Assembly: GCA_963807235.1 (NCBI GenBank)
Contig: CAWEBF010000014.1
Span: 51,972-115,971 of the forward strand
DNA: 64,000 nt
Direction of reading: 5' to 3'
Origin: CAWEBF01 sp963807235
Lineage (GTDB): Bacteria > Acidobacteriota > Vicinamibacteria > Vicinamibacterales > UBA2999
Part shown: piece by piece, positions 47,977 to 55,876 of the stretch
Numbering within the stretch: position 1 is the first letter of the stretch
Layout: the number at the start of each line of letters is the position of its first letter
The notes under the pieces: generated by a model
What the model was told of the DNA's origin: nothing
The model's database searches: none
The model's input: the letters and a program-made list of their open reading frames with translations, nothing else
Program-made: the position numbers and the translations under genes

Positions 47977-49586
47977 TCATCGGCTGCATCCCAGTTCGAT
48001 CCTGTTTTCGCTGGCGGGCAGCCTCAAGGCGTTCCTGGTACCGGCGCTCGGTACTGATGGTGTCGTCGGGCCGCTCGTCGGACACGCCGTCGACGCCAGG
48101 CGGGTTCGGGCCGGATCGGTGGATGAACCGGTGGATGCCCGGGGATGTGGAGATTGCCAACTGGCAGTTCTGGCTGCTCCTGTTCCTCATCCCCAGCACC
48201 ATTGCGGCCGTGGTGCGCTACTTCTCCTTCCGCATGCGGTACGAGGGGACGGAGCTGGTCATCCGCTCTGGAGTCTTCTTCCGCAACGAGCGCCACGTGC
48301 CGTATGCGCGGATCCAGAACCTCGACGCGGTGAGAAACGTGGCTCATAGGCTCCTCGGCGTGGCGGAGGTGCGCGTCGAAACGGGCGGCGGCCAGGCACC
48401 GGAGGCCACGATCCGCGTCCTGCACGAGCAGGTGTTCGAGGAGATGCGGCGGCGCATCTTCGAGGGCCGCGCACGCGCCGGTCACGCGGAGGCCGGGCCC
48501 GCGGATACGCCGGCAGACGGGGCGGCCGCGGCGGCCGCGGCGGTGCCCGAACCCGAGTCACGCACGCTGCTCCATCTGCCCCTGCGCGAGGTGTTCCTCA
48601 ACGGTCTGCTGGACAACCGCGGGATGCTGGTGGTTGGCGCGGCCTACGGCCTGCTGTGGGAAGCGGGCCTCTTTCGCGGCTTCTGGAATCAGTTAACGCG
48701 CGGCGCCTACGTACCCGGCCTCGTGGGCGACACCTTCAAGACGGTTGCCTCTGGGGACGTGCCGTCGCTCTCGAGACTCGCGGTCCTGCTCGCCGGACTC
48801 GTGGTCCTGCTCATGCTCGTGCGCCTGCTGTCGATGATCTGGTCCGGCGTCCGGCTGTACGAGTTCAAGCTGTCGCGCGTCGGAGACGATTTGCGGTCGG
48901 AGTACGGACTCTTCACGCGCGTCATGGCCACGATCCCATTGCGCCGCGTCCAATCGTTGACGATTCGAGAAGCGCCGCTCCAACGCCTCGTCAAGCGGAT
49001 GTCGGTCCGCGTGGAAACCGCCGGCGGAACGGCCACCCCGGAGGGCGGACGCAAGCAACCGCGCGAGTCGCTGGCGCCGATCATCCGGCGGGATGCCATG
49101 CCGACGCTCGTACGCGAAGTGCTTCCGGGCCTGGATTTGAGCGCACTCGAATGGCACCCTCTCCACCCGCGGGCGTTTCGGCGCGCGCTGAAGCCGACGA
49201 TGCTCATCGTCCTCGCGACGACGCTGCCGCCGGTTGGGCTCTTGGGCTGGCTTGGGCTCGCCGTGGTGCCGTTCACCGCCACGTGGCTAGGGCTGGTCAC
49301 GTGGAAGCAGGTGCGGCGGATGCAGTGGGCCGCGACGGGCGACGTGATCGCGTTTCGCCAGGGATGGATGTGGCGCCAGGTCACGGTTGCGCCGGTGGTC
49401 AAGGTGCAGGCGGTGACCTGCCACGAGTCCCCCTTCGACCGGCGTAATGCGATGGCCAGCGTGCAGGTGGACACCGCAGGTGGCCGCCTGTTTCAGATCA
49501 GCATCCCCTACCTGTCCCGGGAGACGGCCAGGGCGCTCTACGAGCAGCTGTCGAGCCAGGCGGCGCAGACCGCGTTTCGCTGGTAG
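47966..49586 (+). pseudogene. YdbT-like protein with three PH domains, one frameshift
   Basis: About 540 aa. It begins MPSDHRLHPSSILFSLAGSL then KAFLVPAL, overlapping the previous stop by 11 bp. A frame change near 48055 is needed to reach the main body. Three bPH_2 repeats: YEGTELVIRSGVFFRNERHV then PYARIQNLD, YEFKLSRVGDDLRSEYGLFT then IPLRRVQSLTI, and DVIAFRQGWMWRQVTVAPVV then KVQAVTC. Hydrophobic helix pairs separate them. Membrane complex partner of the upstream gene. Confidence 0.8.
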
Positions 49587-49602
49587 GCGCCGGGCGCTCC
49601 GC

Positions 49603-50370
49603 TCAGTAGCGCCCCTTGATCGGCTTGACCAGACTCCGGAATCGCTCCTTCGCCGGCTGGCCGGCGAGCGGGGGAAGGGCAATCGCTTCTTCGGGGACGG
49701 AGGTGTCCGGCACCTGATCGAGCAGGTGATGAATCAGGTTCAGGCGTCCCCGGCGCTGGTTGTCGAAGTTCACGACGTGCCAGGGGGCGTACTTCGTGTG
49801 CGTGGCCTTGAACATTTCGTCCCGGGCGCGGCCGTAGTCCACGTAGCGCTCGCGGGCCTTGATATCGATCGGTGACAGCTTCCACCGCTTCAAGGGATCG
49901 GCGGCGCGCTCCACGAACCGTTCCTCCTGGTAGCGCTGATCGACCGCGAGCCAGTACTTGTACAGCAGGATGCCGTCGTCCACGAGCATCCGCTCGAAGA
50001 CTGGAGCCTGCTCCAGAAAGCGGCGGTATTCCTCACGCGTGCAGAAACCCATGACGTGCTCGACGCCCGCACGGTTGTACCAGCTGCGATCGAACAGCAC
50101 CATCTCACCGGCGGAGGGCAGGTGCGCGATGTAGCGCTGGAAGTACCACTCCGTCTGCTCCTGCTCCGTCGGCTTGGCCAGACCGACGACGCGCACCTGA
50201 CGGGGGTTGCGCTCCTTGGTGATAGCGCTGATCACGCCGCCCTTGCCAGCCGCGTCGCGGCCCTCGAACAGCACCACCATGCGCCGGCCGGTGTGCCGCA
50301 GCCAGTGCGCCAGATTGTTGAGCTCGAGCTGCAGCGGCTCGAGCAGCTCCTCGTACTCTTTCTTCTTCAG
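49603..50370 (-). CDS. ppk2: Polyphosphate kinase 2
   Basis: About 255 aa. PPK2 transfers phosphate between polyphosphate and nucleoside di- or monophosphates. Walker A FEGRDAAGKGGVISAI, Walker B FDRSWYNRAGVEHVMGF, the lid GLAKPTEQEQTEWYFQRYIA and the C-terminal KWKLSPID-type RWKLSPIDIKAR are all present. An in-frame stop at about 50400 and no ATG or GTG before the conserved KKKEYEELLEPLQLEL segment leave a CTG at 50370 as the probable start, with AAGGAAGG 7 bp upstream; the first ATG, at 50280, would remove conserved residues. Confidence 0.85.
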   Translation of the reverse strand: MKKKEYEELLEPLQLELNNLAHWLRHTGRRMVVLFEGRDAAGKGGVISAITKERNPRQVRVVGLAKPTEQEQTEWYFQRYIAHLPSAGEMVLFDRSWYNRAGVEHVMGFCTREEYRRFLEQAPVFERMLVDDGILLYKYWLAVDQRYQEERFVERAADPLKRWKLSPIDIKARERYVDYGRARDEMFKATHTKYAPWHVVNFDNQRRGRLNLIHHLLDQVPDTSVPEEAIALPPLAGQPAKERFRSLVKPIKGRY

Positions 50371-50412
50371 GGTCGTGCCTTCCTTCCGCTGGCCGGGCGT
50401 ATCCTAGCACCG

Positions 50413-51273
50413 ATGTCGAAGAGCACCTGCCGTCTGGGCACCCTGCTCGTCTTCGCGCTGCTCGGCCTCGCGCCGGCGCGGCAAGCTGACCCCGCTGCGC
50501 GCGACTGGATTCAACTGTTCAACGGCCGGGACCTCGCGGACTGGACGATCAAGTTCGCCAAACACGATCTGGGCGAGAACGTTCGCAACACGTTCCGTGT
50601 CGAGGACGGGCTCCTGAAGATTCGCTACGACCAGTGGCCGTCGTTCAACGGCGAGTTCGGCCACATCTTCTACAAGGACCCGTTCTCGTACTACCTGCTG
50701 GCCGCCGAGTACCGCTTCGTGGGCGAGCAGGTGGCGGGCGCCCCGGGCTGGGCCGTCCGAAACAACGGCCTGATGGTGCACAGTCCTGACCCGCGCACGA
50801 TGCTGAAGGATCAGGACTTCCCCATCTCCCTCGAGATTCAGCTCCTTGGCGGTCTTGGCTCGGGCCCGCGTTCCACGGCCAACCTCTGCACGCCGGGATC
50901 GCACGTGGTGTACAACGGGCGGCTCCACACGGCGCACTGCACCAATTCGTCGTCACGCACCTACGACGGCGACCAATGGGTTCGGGTGGAAGTGCTGGTC
51001 CACGGCGACGAACTGGTGCGCCACACCGTCGAGGGACAGACGGTCCTCGAGTACTCGAAGCCGCAGATCGGTGGCGGACAGGCGGCGCCTGTCGATCCCG
51101 CCGTGAAGGTCGATGGCACCCCGATGACCGGCGGCTACATCGCGCTCCAGGCCGAGACCGCGCCGGTGGATTTCCGGAAGGTCGAGCTGCTCAACCTGGA
51201 AGGCTGCAACGACCCGCGGGCACGGAACTACAAGTCCTACATCGTGAAGTCGAACCCAGCGCTATGCCGCTAG
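50413..51273 (+). CDS. Secreted DUF1080 (3-keto-disaccharide hydrolase family) protein
   Basis: 286 aa. Signal peptide (RLGTLLVFALLGLAPARQA), then a concanavalin-like DUF1080 domain: WIQLFNGRDLADWTIKFAKH, FRVEDGLLKIRYDQW, GWAVRNNGLMVHS, DQWVRVEVLVHGDELVRHTV and GYIALQAETAPVDFRKVELL. Family members act on keto-sugars or bind glycans. The cytochrome start lies inside its last codons, and a PQQ dehydrogenase follows, giving a coupled three-gene operon. Confidence 0.85.
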   Translation: MSKSTCRLGTLLVFALLGLAPARQADPAARDWIQLFNGRDLADWTIKFAKHDLGENVRNTFRVEDGLLKIRYDQWPSFNGEFGHIFYKDPFSYYLLAAEYRFVGEQVAGAPGWAVRNNGLMVHSPDPRTMLKDQDFPISLEIQLLGGLGSGPRSTANLCTPGSHVVYNGRLHTAHCTNSSSRTYDGDQWVRVEVLVHGDELVRHTVEGQTVLEYSKPQIGGGQAAPVDPAVKVDGTPMTGGYIALQAETAPVDFRKVELLNLEGCNDPRARNYKSYIVKSNPALCR

Positions 51274-52034
51274 CTCTGGCCCTGCTCCTCGGCTCGCTGC
51301 TGCCCGCCGCGCTCGTCGCGCAGGGCGGACCCACCGATCGACAGAAGGTTGACGACGCTGCGGCAATGCGCGGTCGCGGGGTCTACGCGGAACACTGCAT
51401 CAACTGCCACGGCAGCACTGCCAAGGGCGGTCCGAGCGGCCCCGACCTGATTCGTTCCACGGCCGTGCTCCGCGATCGCCTGGGAAACGCCATCGGCCCG
51501 GCCATGCGCGCGGCGGCGTCCTCGCATCAGGCCGCGCTGACGCAGCAGCAGCTCGTCGATCTGTCGCACTTCCTGCGCCAGCGGATCGAGGCCGTCACCC
51601 GGAACCGCACGCCCACCGCACCGATCGACGTGCTGACGGGCAACCCCGAGGCTGGCCGCGTCTACTTCGAAGGCGCGGGCAGGTGCAGCACGTGCCACTC
51701 GCCGACCGGCGATCTGGCCGGCCTGCGCTCGCGGATGAGCGATGCGCTGACGCTGCAGCAGCGCGTCCTGTTTCCAACGCTGTTCAGGAGCACGAAGCAG
51801 GTCGAGGTCACTGTCAGACCACTCTCCGGCCCTGCGGTATCGGGGACGCTCGTGCGCATCGACAACTTCAACGTCTCGCTGCGGGATGGATCCGGCGACT
51901 ATCGCGCCTTCTCGCGAGTGCCCGGCGTGACGGTCGAGGTCCGCGATCCGCTGGCCGTGCACCACGAATTGCTGGACCAGTACACCGACGAAGCCATCCA
52001 CGACGTGGTGGCCTACCTGTGGACGCTCAAATGA
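51264..52034 (+). CDS. Secreted diheme cytochrome c
   Basis: 256 aa. The signal peptide (LALALLLGSLLPAALVAQGG) begins at ATG 51264, overlapping the DUF1080 stop by 10 bp. Two heme sites: VYAEHCINCHGSTAKGG and GAGRCSTCHSPTGDLAG, each followed by helical cytochrome segments; the second domain ends in a Met-poor beta stretch. The stop overlaps the dehydrogenase ATG (ATGA). Probable electron acceptor for the PQQ enzyme. Confidence 0.85.
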   Translation: MPLALALLLGSLLPAALVAQGGPTDRQKVDDAAAMRGRGVYAEHCINCHGSTAKGGPSGPDLIRSTAVLRDRLGNAIGPAMRAAASSHQAALTQQQLVDLSHFLRQRIEAVTRNRTPTAPIDVLTGNPEAGRVYFEGAGRCSTCHSPTGDLAGLRSRMSDALTLQQRVLFPTLFRSTKQVEVTVRPLSGPAVSGTLVRIDNFNVSLRDGSGDYRAFSRVPGVTVEVRDPLAVHHELLDQYTDEAIHDVVAYLWTLK

Positions 52035-53638
52035 AAGTAGCTTTCTTCCTGCTCATCGCGGTGGCGCTTGTCGTTCCCCTGTCGGGGCAGGGTGTCGTCC
52101 TGCCCTCGACGCTCGTCGAGCCGACGCCGGATTCCTGGCCGATGCACAACGGCGACTACTCCGGCAGGCGCTTCAGCACCCTGACAACCGCCAACAGCGG
52201 CAACATCGCCTCGCTCTCACTCGGCTGGACCCATCGGATCGCGGCATCGGGGCCGGCCGGAGGTGGCGGCCAGACCGCCGCGATCATCAAGGGCACGCCG
52301 GTCGTGGCCAACGGCGTCCTGTACGTGACGATTCCCGATCACGTGTGGGCGCTCGACGCGCGGAGCGGACGCGAGCTGTGGCACGCGACCTGGCCGTCGA
52401 GGGGCGGGTGGCACATCGGCAACCGCGGCGTCGCGGTGCTTGGGACCACCGTGTATGTCGAGACGCCGGACTGCCAGCTGCTGGCGCTCGACAACCGGAC
52501 GGGCAAGGAGAAGTGGCGGACCGGCATCTGCGATCTCGATCAGTTCTATTACGCCTCGGCCGCGCCGCTCATCGTCAAGAACCACGTCATCGTGGGCGTG
52601 AGCGGCGACGACCTCGACATCCCCGGCTACATCGAATCGCACGATCCCGAAACGGGCGCGCTGCAGTGGCGCTGGTACACGCATCCCGAGCCCGGGACGC
52701 CCGAAGCGAAGACCTGGCCGAGCGTCGAGGCCATGCTGCACGGCGGCGGCATGACGTGGGGATCGACGACCTACGATCCGGAACTCAACCTGATTTACTT
52801 CGGCACGGGCAATCCGCAACCGGTCATCAACGGCCGCAAGCGCCAGGGCGACAACCTCTACACCGAGTCGATCGTCGCGTTGAACCCCGACACCGGCAAG
52901 CTGGCCTGGTACTTCCAGTCGTCGCCCCACGACACGCACGACTGGGACGCCACGCAGACGCCCGTGCTGTTCGACGGGACCGTCAACGGCCAGCCGCGGA
53001 AGCTGCTCGCGCAGGCGGCGCGCAACGGCTGGTTCTTCGTGCTCGACCGCGAGACCGGCCGCAACATCTCGAGCACCGAATACGTGAAGACCAACTGGAC
53101 GAGCGGCCTCGACGCCAAGGGCCAGCCGATCCCCAACCCGCGCAAGGAGCCGCAGGTGGACGGCGCGCTGGTGTCGCCGAACCAGGGCGGTGGACAGAAC
53201 TGGCCGCCGCCCAGCTTCAGCCCGCAGACGGGCCTCTTCTACGTGAACGCCACGCGCGCCTTCAGCGTGTACTACCTCTACGAGAACGAGAACGACGACA
53301 AGCCGCAGGGTTGGGGCGGCAACGACCGGGGCGGCTGGTCCGAGGCGATGCTGCTCGGCCTGGACTACCAGACGGGCACGACGCGGTGGCGTTTCAAATG
53401 GGACGGGAGCGCCAGCACGAGATCGGGTTTGCTCTCCACGGCCGGCAACCTGCTCTTTGCCGGCGACTCCGCGGGGAACTTCGTGGCCTTCGACGCCGCG
53501 CGAGGCGTCCCGCTCTGGCGCGCCGGCCTGCACGCGTCGATCACCAACGGGCCGATCACGTATCAGCTCGATGGTGTTCAGTACGTCGTCGTCGCCGCCA
53601 ACGACACGCTATACGCGTTCGCCTCCGCGGGGCGCTAG
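52031..53638 (+). CDS. PQQ-dependent dehydrogenase (quinoprotein)
   Basis: 535 aa. Signal peptide (MKVAFFLLIAVALVVPLSGQ), then an eight-bladed PQQ propeller: SWPMHNGDYSGRRFSTLTTA, VVANGVLYVTIPDHVWALDA, TGKEKWRTGICDL, NLIYFGTGNPQPVINGRKRQ, NPDTGKLAWYFQSSPHDTHD then WDATQTPVLFD. The DTHDWD segment carries the catalytic/Ca2+ Asp region typical of alcohol-dehydrogenase-type quinoproteins. It lacks a C-terminal heme domain, so electrons presumably go to the adjacent diheme cytochrome. The substrate may be a sugar or alcohol, given DUF1080 upstream. Confidence 0.88.
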   Translation: MKVAFFLLIAVALVVPLSGQGVVLPSTLVEPTPDSWPMHNGDYSGRRFSTLTTANSGNIASLSLGWTHRIAASGPAGGGGQTAAIIKGTPVVANGVLYVTIPDHVWALDARSGRELWHATWPSRGGWHIGNRGVAVLGTTVYVETPDCQLLALDNRTGKEKWRTGICDLDQFYYASAAPLIVKNHVIVGVSGDDLDIPGYIESHDPETGALQWRWYTHPEPGTPEAKTWPSVEAMLHGGGMTWGSTTYDPELNLIYFGTGNPQPVINGRKRQGDNLYTESIVALNPDTGKLAWYFQSSPHDTHDWDATQTPVLFDGTVNGQPRKLLAQAARNGWFFVLDRETGRNISSTEYVKTNWTSGLDAKGQPIPNPRKEPQVDGALVSPNQGGGQNWPPPSFSPQTGLFYVNATRAFSVYYLYENENDDKPQGWGGNDRGGWSEAMLLGLDYQTGTTRWRFKWDGSASTRSGLLSTAGNLLFAGDSAGNFVAFDAARGVPLWRAGLHASITNGPITYQLDGVQYVVVAANDTLYAFASAGR

Positions 53639-53639
53639 C

Positions 53640-54623
53640 TCATTCGACCGGATAGGGTTCGCCGGCGAATGTCTCGGCGTGATAGCCCTTGGACCCCACG
53701 AGCTGCGCGAGCGGACTGCCGGCGGGTCCTCCCGCGGCGATCTGTTCCAGCACGGCGGCAAAGTCGTACTTCGGCTGCCAGCCGAGATCGCGCCGCGCGC
53801 GCTCGTTGACGTACACGCGATCGATGCCAGGAAACATCGACCAGCCGCGAGCTCCATAGACATCCCGGTAGCGCGGGACGCGGCGAGCCATGACGCCCGG
53901 CGCGTTCGTCCGCAGCTCGGCCAGGTCCTCCGGCAGGAACGGCGTGGTGGCACTCACGATGTAGCGGCCAAACCCCAGCGCGGCGGCTCGCTCGATCGCG
54001 CGCAGGTGCGCGCTCACGATGTCCTCGAGATCCGCACGCCTGAACGTGTACTCGTTTGCCTTCACGTTGGCATCGTCGTAGGCGTCGCGCGTGGCCTTCG
54101 AGTCATCCTGTTCGGGGAAGAACCGCGAGGTTCTCAGCACCAGGCATGGCAGGCCGAACTTGTGGTGGAACAGTTCGCACAAGGCTTCGGCCGCGACCTT
54201 CGTGACACCGTAGATGTTCTTCGGCACCGGGACGACGTCCTCGGTGATCCAGGCCGCGGGCGCACCCGGCGGTGGCACCAGGGCCCGGCCAAACGTGCTG
54301 GTGGTGCTGGTGAACACGAAGGTCCTGACGCGTGCCCGGGCCGCCTCCTCGAGCAGGTTCAGCGTGCCGGTGATGTTGGTGTCGATGAAGTCCTGGCGCG
54401 AGTGGGTGGCCACATGGGGCTTGTGCAGCGTCGCCGTATGCAGCACCACGTCCATGCCGTCCATGCACCTGGCCGCGAACGCGCGATCGGCGATCGAGCC
54501 GACGTGATGGGTGAAGGACGACGGCTCGATGTCGATGCCAAGCGGATCGTGACCCGCAGCCGGCAGGGTGCGCATCAGCGCCTCGCCGAGATGGCCGGCG
54601 CTTCCGGTGACCAGGACCTTCAT
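53640..54623 (-). CDS. NAD-dependent epimerase/dehydratase (extended SDR)
   Basis: 327 aa. Rossmann motif VTGSAGHLGEALMRTL, TSTTSTFG with the catalytic Ser/Thr and YGVTKVAAE (YxxxK) are all visible; then the C-terminal substrate region WSMFPGIDRVYVNERARRDL. Substrate probably a nucleotide sugar or related compound. Start ATG 54623; upstream in-frame codons lie in a region with a CRP-like palindrome. Convergent with the PQQ dehydrogenase, with 1 bp between. Confidence 0.85.
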   Translation of the reverse strand: MKVLVTGSAGHLGEALMRTLPAAGHDPLGIDIEPSSFTHHVGSIADRAFAARCMDGMDVVLHTATLHKPHVATHSRQDFIDTNITGTLNLLEEAARARVRTFVFTSTTSTFGRALVPPPGAPAAWITEDVVPVPKNIYGVTKVAAEALCELFHHKFGLPCLVLRTSRFFPEQDDSKATRDAYDDANVKANEYTFRRADLEDIVSAHLRAIERAAALGFGRYIVSATTPFLPEDLAELRTNAPGVMARRVPRYRDVYGARGWSMFPGIDRVYVNERARRDLGWQPKYDFAAVLEQIAAGGPAGSPLAQLVGSKGYHAETFAGEPYPVE

Positions 54624-54699
54624 CCGATGGGTATTGCCCCTGACCCGTTCACGCTGAAAGTCTAGCGTGGCCCCGGGATGCACTGAGACGCTCCGGATC

Positions 54700-54717
54700 C
54701 GGTGACATTAGTCACCG
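54700..54717. promoter_or_regulatory. CRP/FNR-like palindrome
   Basis: CGGTGACATTAGTCACCG is a perfect 7+4+7 palindrome containing GTGA-N6-TCAC, the core of CRP/FNR-family sites. It lies about 80 bp upstream of the epimerase start and 134 bp upstream of the divergent RodZ-like gene. Confidence 0.5.
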
Positions 54718-54850
54718 CGGGCTGTGCGCTCCTCGGCTGTCACGCGGACGGGATGTCCGGGCTGTTGGCCATTTCGCGAGTGCGTGCTGGAACGCTCGTT
54801 GCTCCTCTAGTTCGATCTCCGGAGTAACGACGTTCTGAAGGATCGAGACC

Positions 54851-55768
54851 ATGGCGACGGTTCATTTTGTCCAGACGGTAGACGGATGGGTTGGTCCGGC
54901 GGACCAGCAGGTTGAGGGCAAGGCCGGCTTCGGCGAGTGGCTGAGGCGGACGCGTGAAGCTCGGGGGCTGACACTCGACGATATCTCCCGCGAAACCAAG
55001 ATCCCGCTGCGGAACCTCCAGGCACTCGAACTCGGCAACCTGGGGTTTATGCCAACGTTTTATCAACGGGCAGAGGTTCGTGCCGTGGCGAAGGCCGTCG
55101 GAGTGGACGAGCGACTTGCGCTGGGACGGCTCGATTCTGCGATCACCCCCGTCGTGACACCTCCCACGGCTGAGGTGGCGCGCCCAAGTCTGAAGGCGAC
55201 AGTGTCGACTGCCTTCGTGGTGCTGGCGCTCGGTGCGCTGATGTTGACAGGCGCCGTCAGGCAGCCGGCCGGCGAGTCATTTGACTCGTCCGCCAGCCGG
55301 CGAGAGCCGGCGACAGTCGCGCCTCAGCCGCCAGTCGCCCAGTCCGCGGGCGTTTCAACCGCCGTTTCGGTCGCAGGTTCACCCGACGTAGCGACGCTGG
55401 CCGTCGCCTCGTCACTGGACGTAGCGACGGCGTCCGTCGCTGCTTCAGCGGGCGTAGCGACGGCGGCCGTCGCCTCTTCACTGGACGTAGCGACGGCGGC
55501 CGTCGCCGCTTCACCGGACGTCGCGACGGCGGTCGCGCCATTGCCAGGCTCGTTCACCGAACTCGTCGTCACAACCGAACCGCCTGGAGCGCATGTGACG
55601 GTGAACGGCATCGGCTGGGGTGCGTCGCCAGTGACCATCCGGCATCTGCCTCCGGGCCAGAAGCACATACGCGCGACCAAAGTAGGCTTTAGCGCGGCTG
55701 AACAAGTGCTCGCGCTCGACGGCAACCAGCGGCGTGCGCTGGAACTTCGTCTGGCCGAGGCGCCGTAG
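54851..55768 (+). CDS. RodZ-like protein: HTH, membrane helix, repeat linker, PEGA domain
   Basis: 305 aa. A helix-turn-helix of the RodZ/HTH_25 type (FGEWLRRTREARGLTLDDIS then RETKIPLRNLQALE, residues about 27-90), one membrane helix (TAFVVLALGALMLTGAV), a linker of five 11-residue repeats, then a PEGA domain (LVVTTEPPGAHVTVNGIGWG then SPVTIRHLPPGQKHIRATKV). Cytoplasmic HTH and periplasmic PEGA are likely. ATG 54851 has GAAGGAT upstream. It may link envelope to cytoskeleton or regulate; unproven. Confidence 0.8.
   Translation: MATVHFVQTVDGWVGPADQQVEGKAGFGEWLRRTREARGLTLDDISRETKIPLRNLQALELGNLGFMPTFYQRAEVRAVAKAVGVDERLALGRLDSAITPVVTPPTAEVARPSLKATVSTAFVVLALGALMLTGAVRQPAGESFDSSASRREPATVAPQPPVAQSAGVSTAVSVAGSPDVATLAVASSLDVATASVAASAGVATAAVASSLDVATAAVAASPDVATAVAPLPGSFTELVVTTEPPGAHVTVNGIGWGASPVTIRHLPPGQKHIRATKVGFSAAEQVLALDGNQRRALELRLAEAP
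55379..55543 (+). repeat. Five 33-bp tandem repeats inside the RodZ-like gene
   Basis: Five units of 33 bp encode SPDVATLAVAS, SLDVATASVAA, SAGVATAAVAS, SLDVATAAVAA and SPDVATAVAPL. High nucleotide identity between units (for example GACGTAGCGACGGCGGCCGT) implies recent expansion and possible copy-number variation. Confidence 0.85.
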
Positions 55769-55876
55769 CGTCAGACGCGGCCGAAGAGACGGCGAACTGG
55801 TACGTTGGCTACGTCGAAAAGCCAGGCGCCTCCTTACCGAGCTGGGCGTTCTGGACTAGACACTAAACCTGACCGG

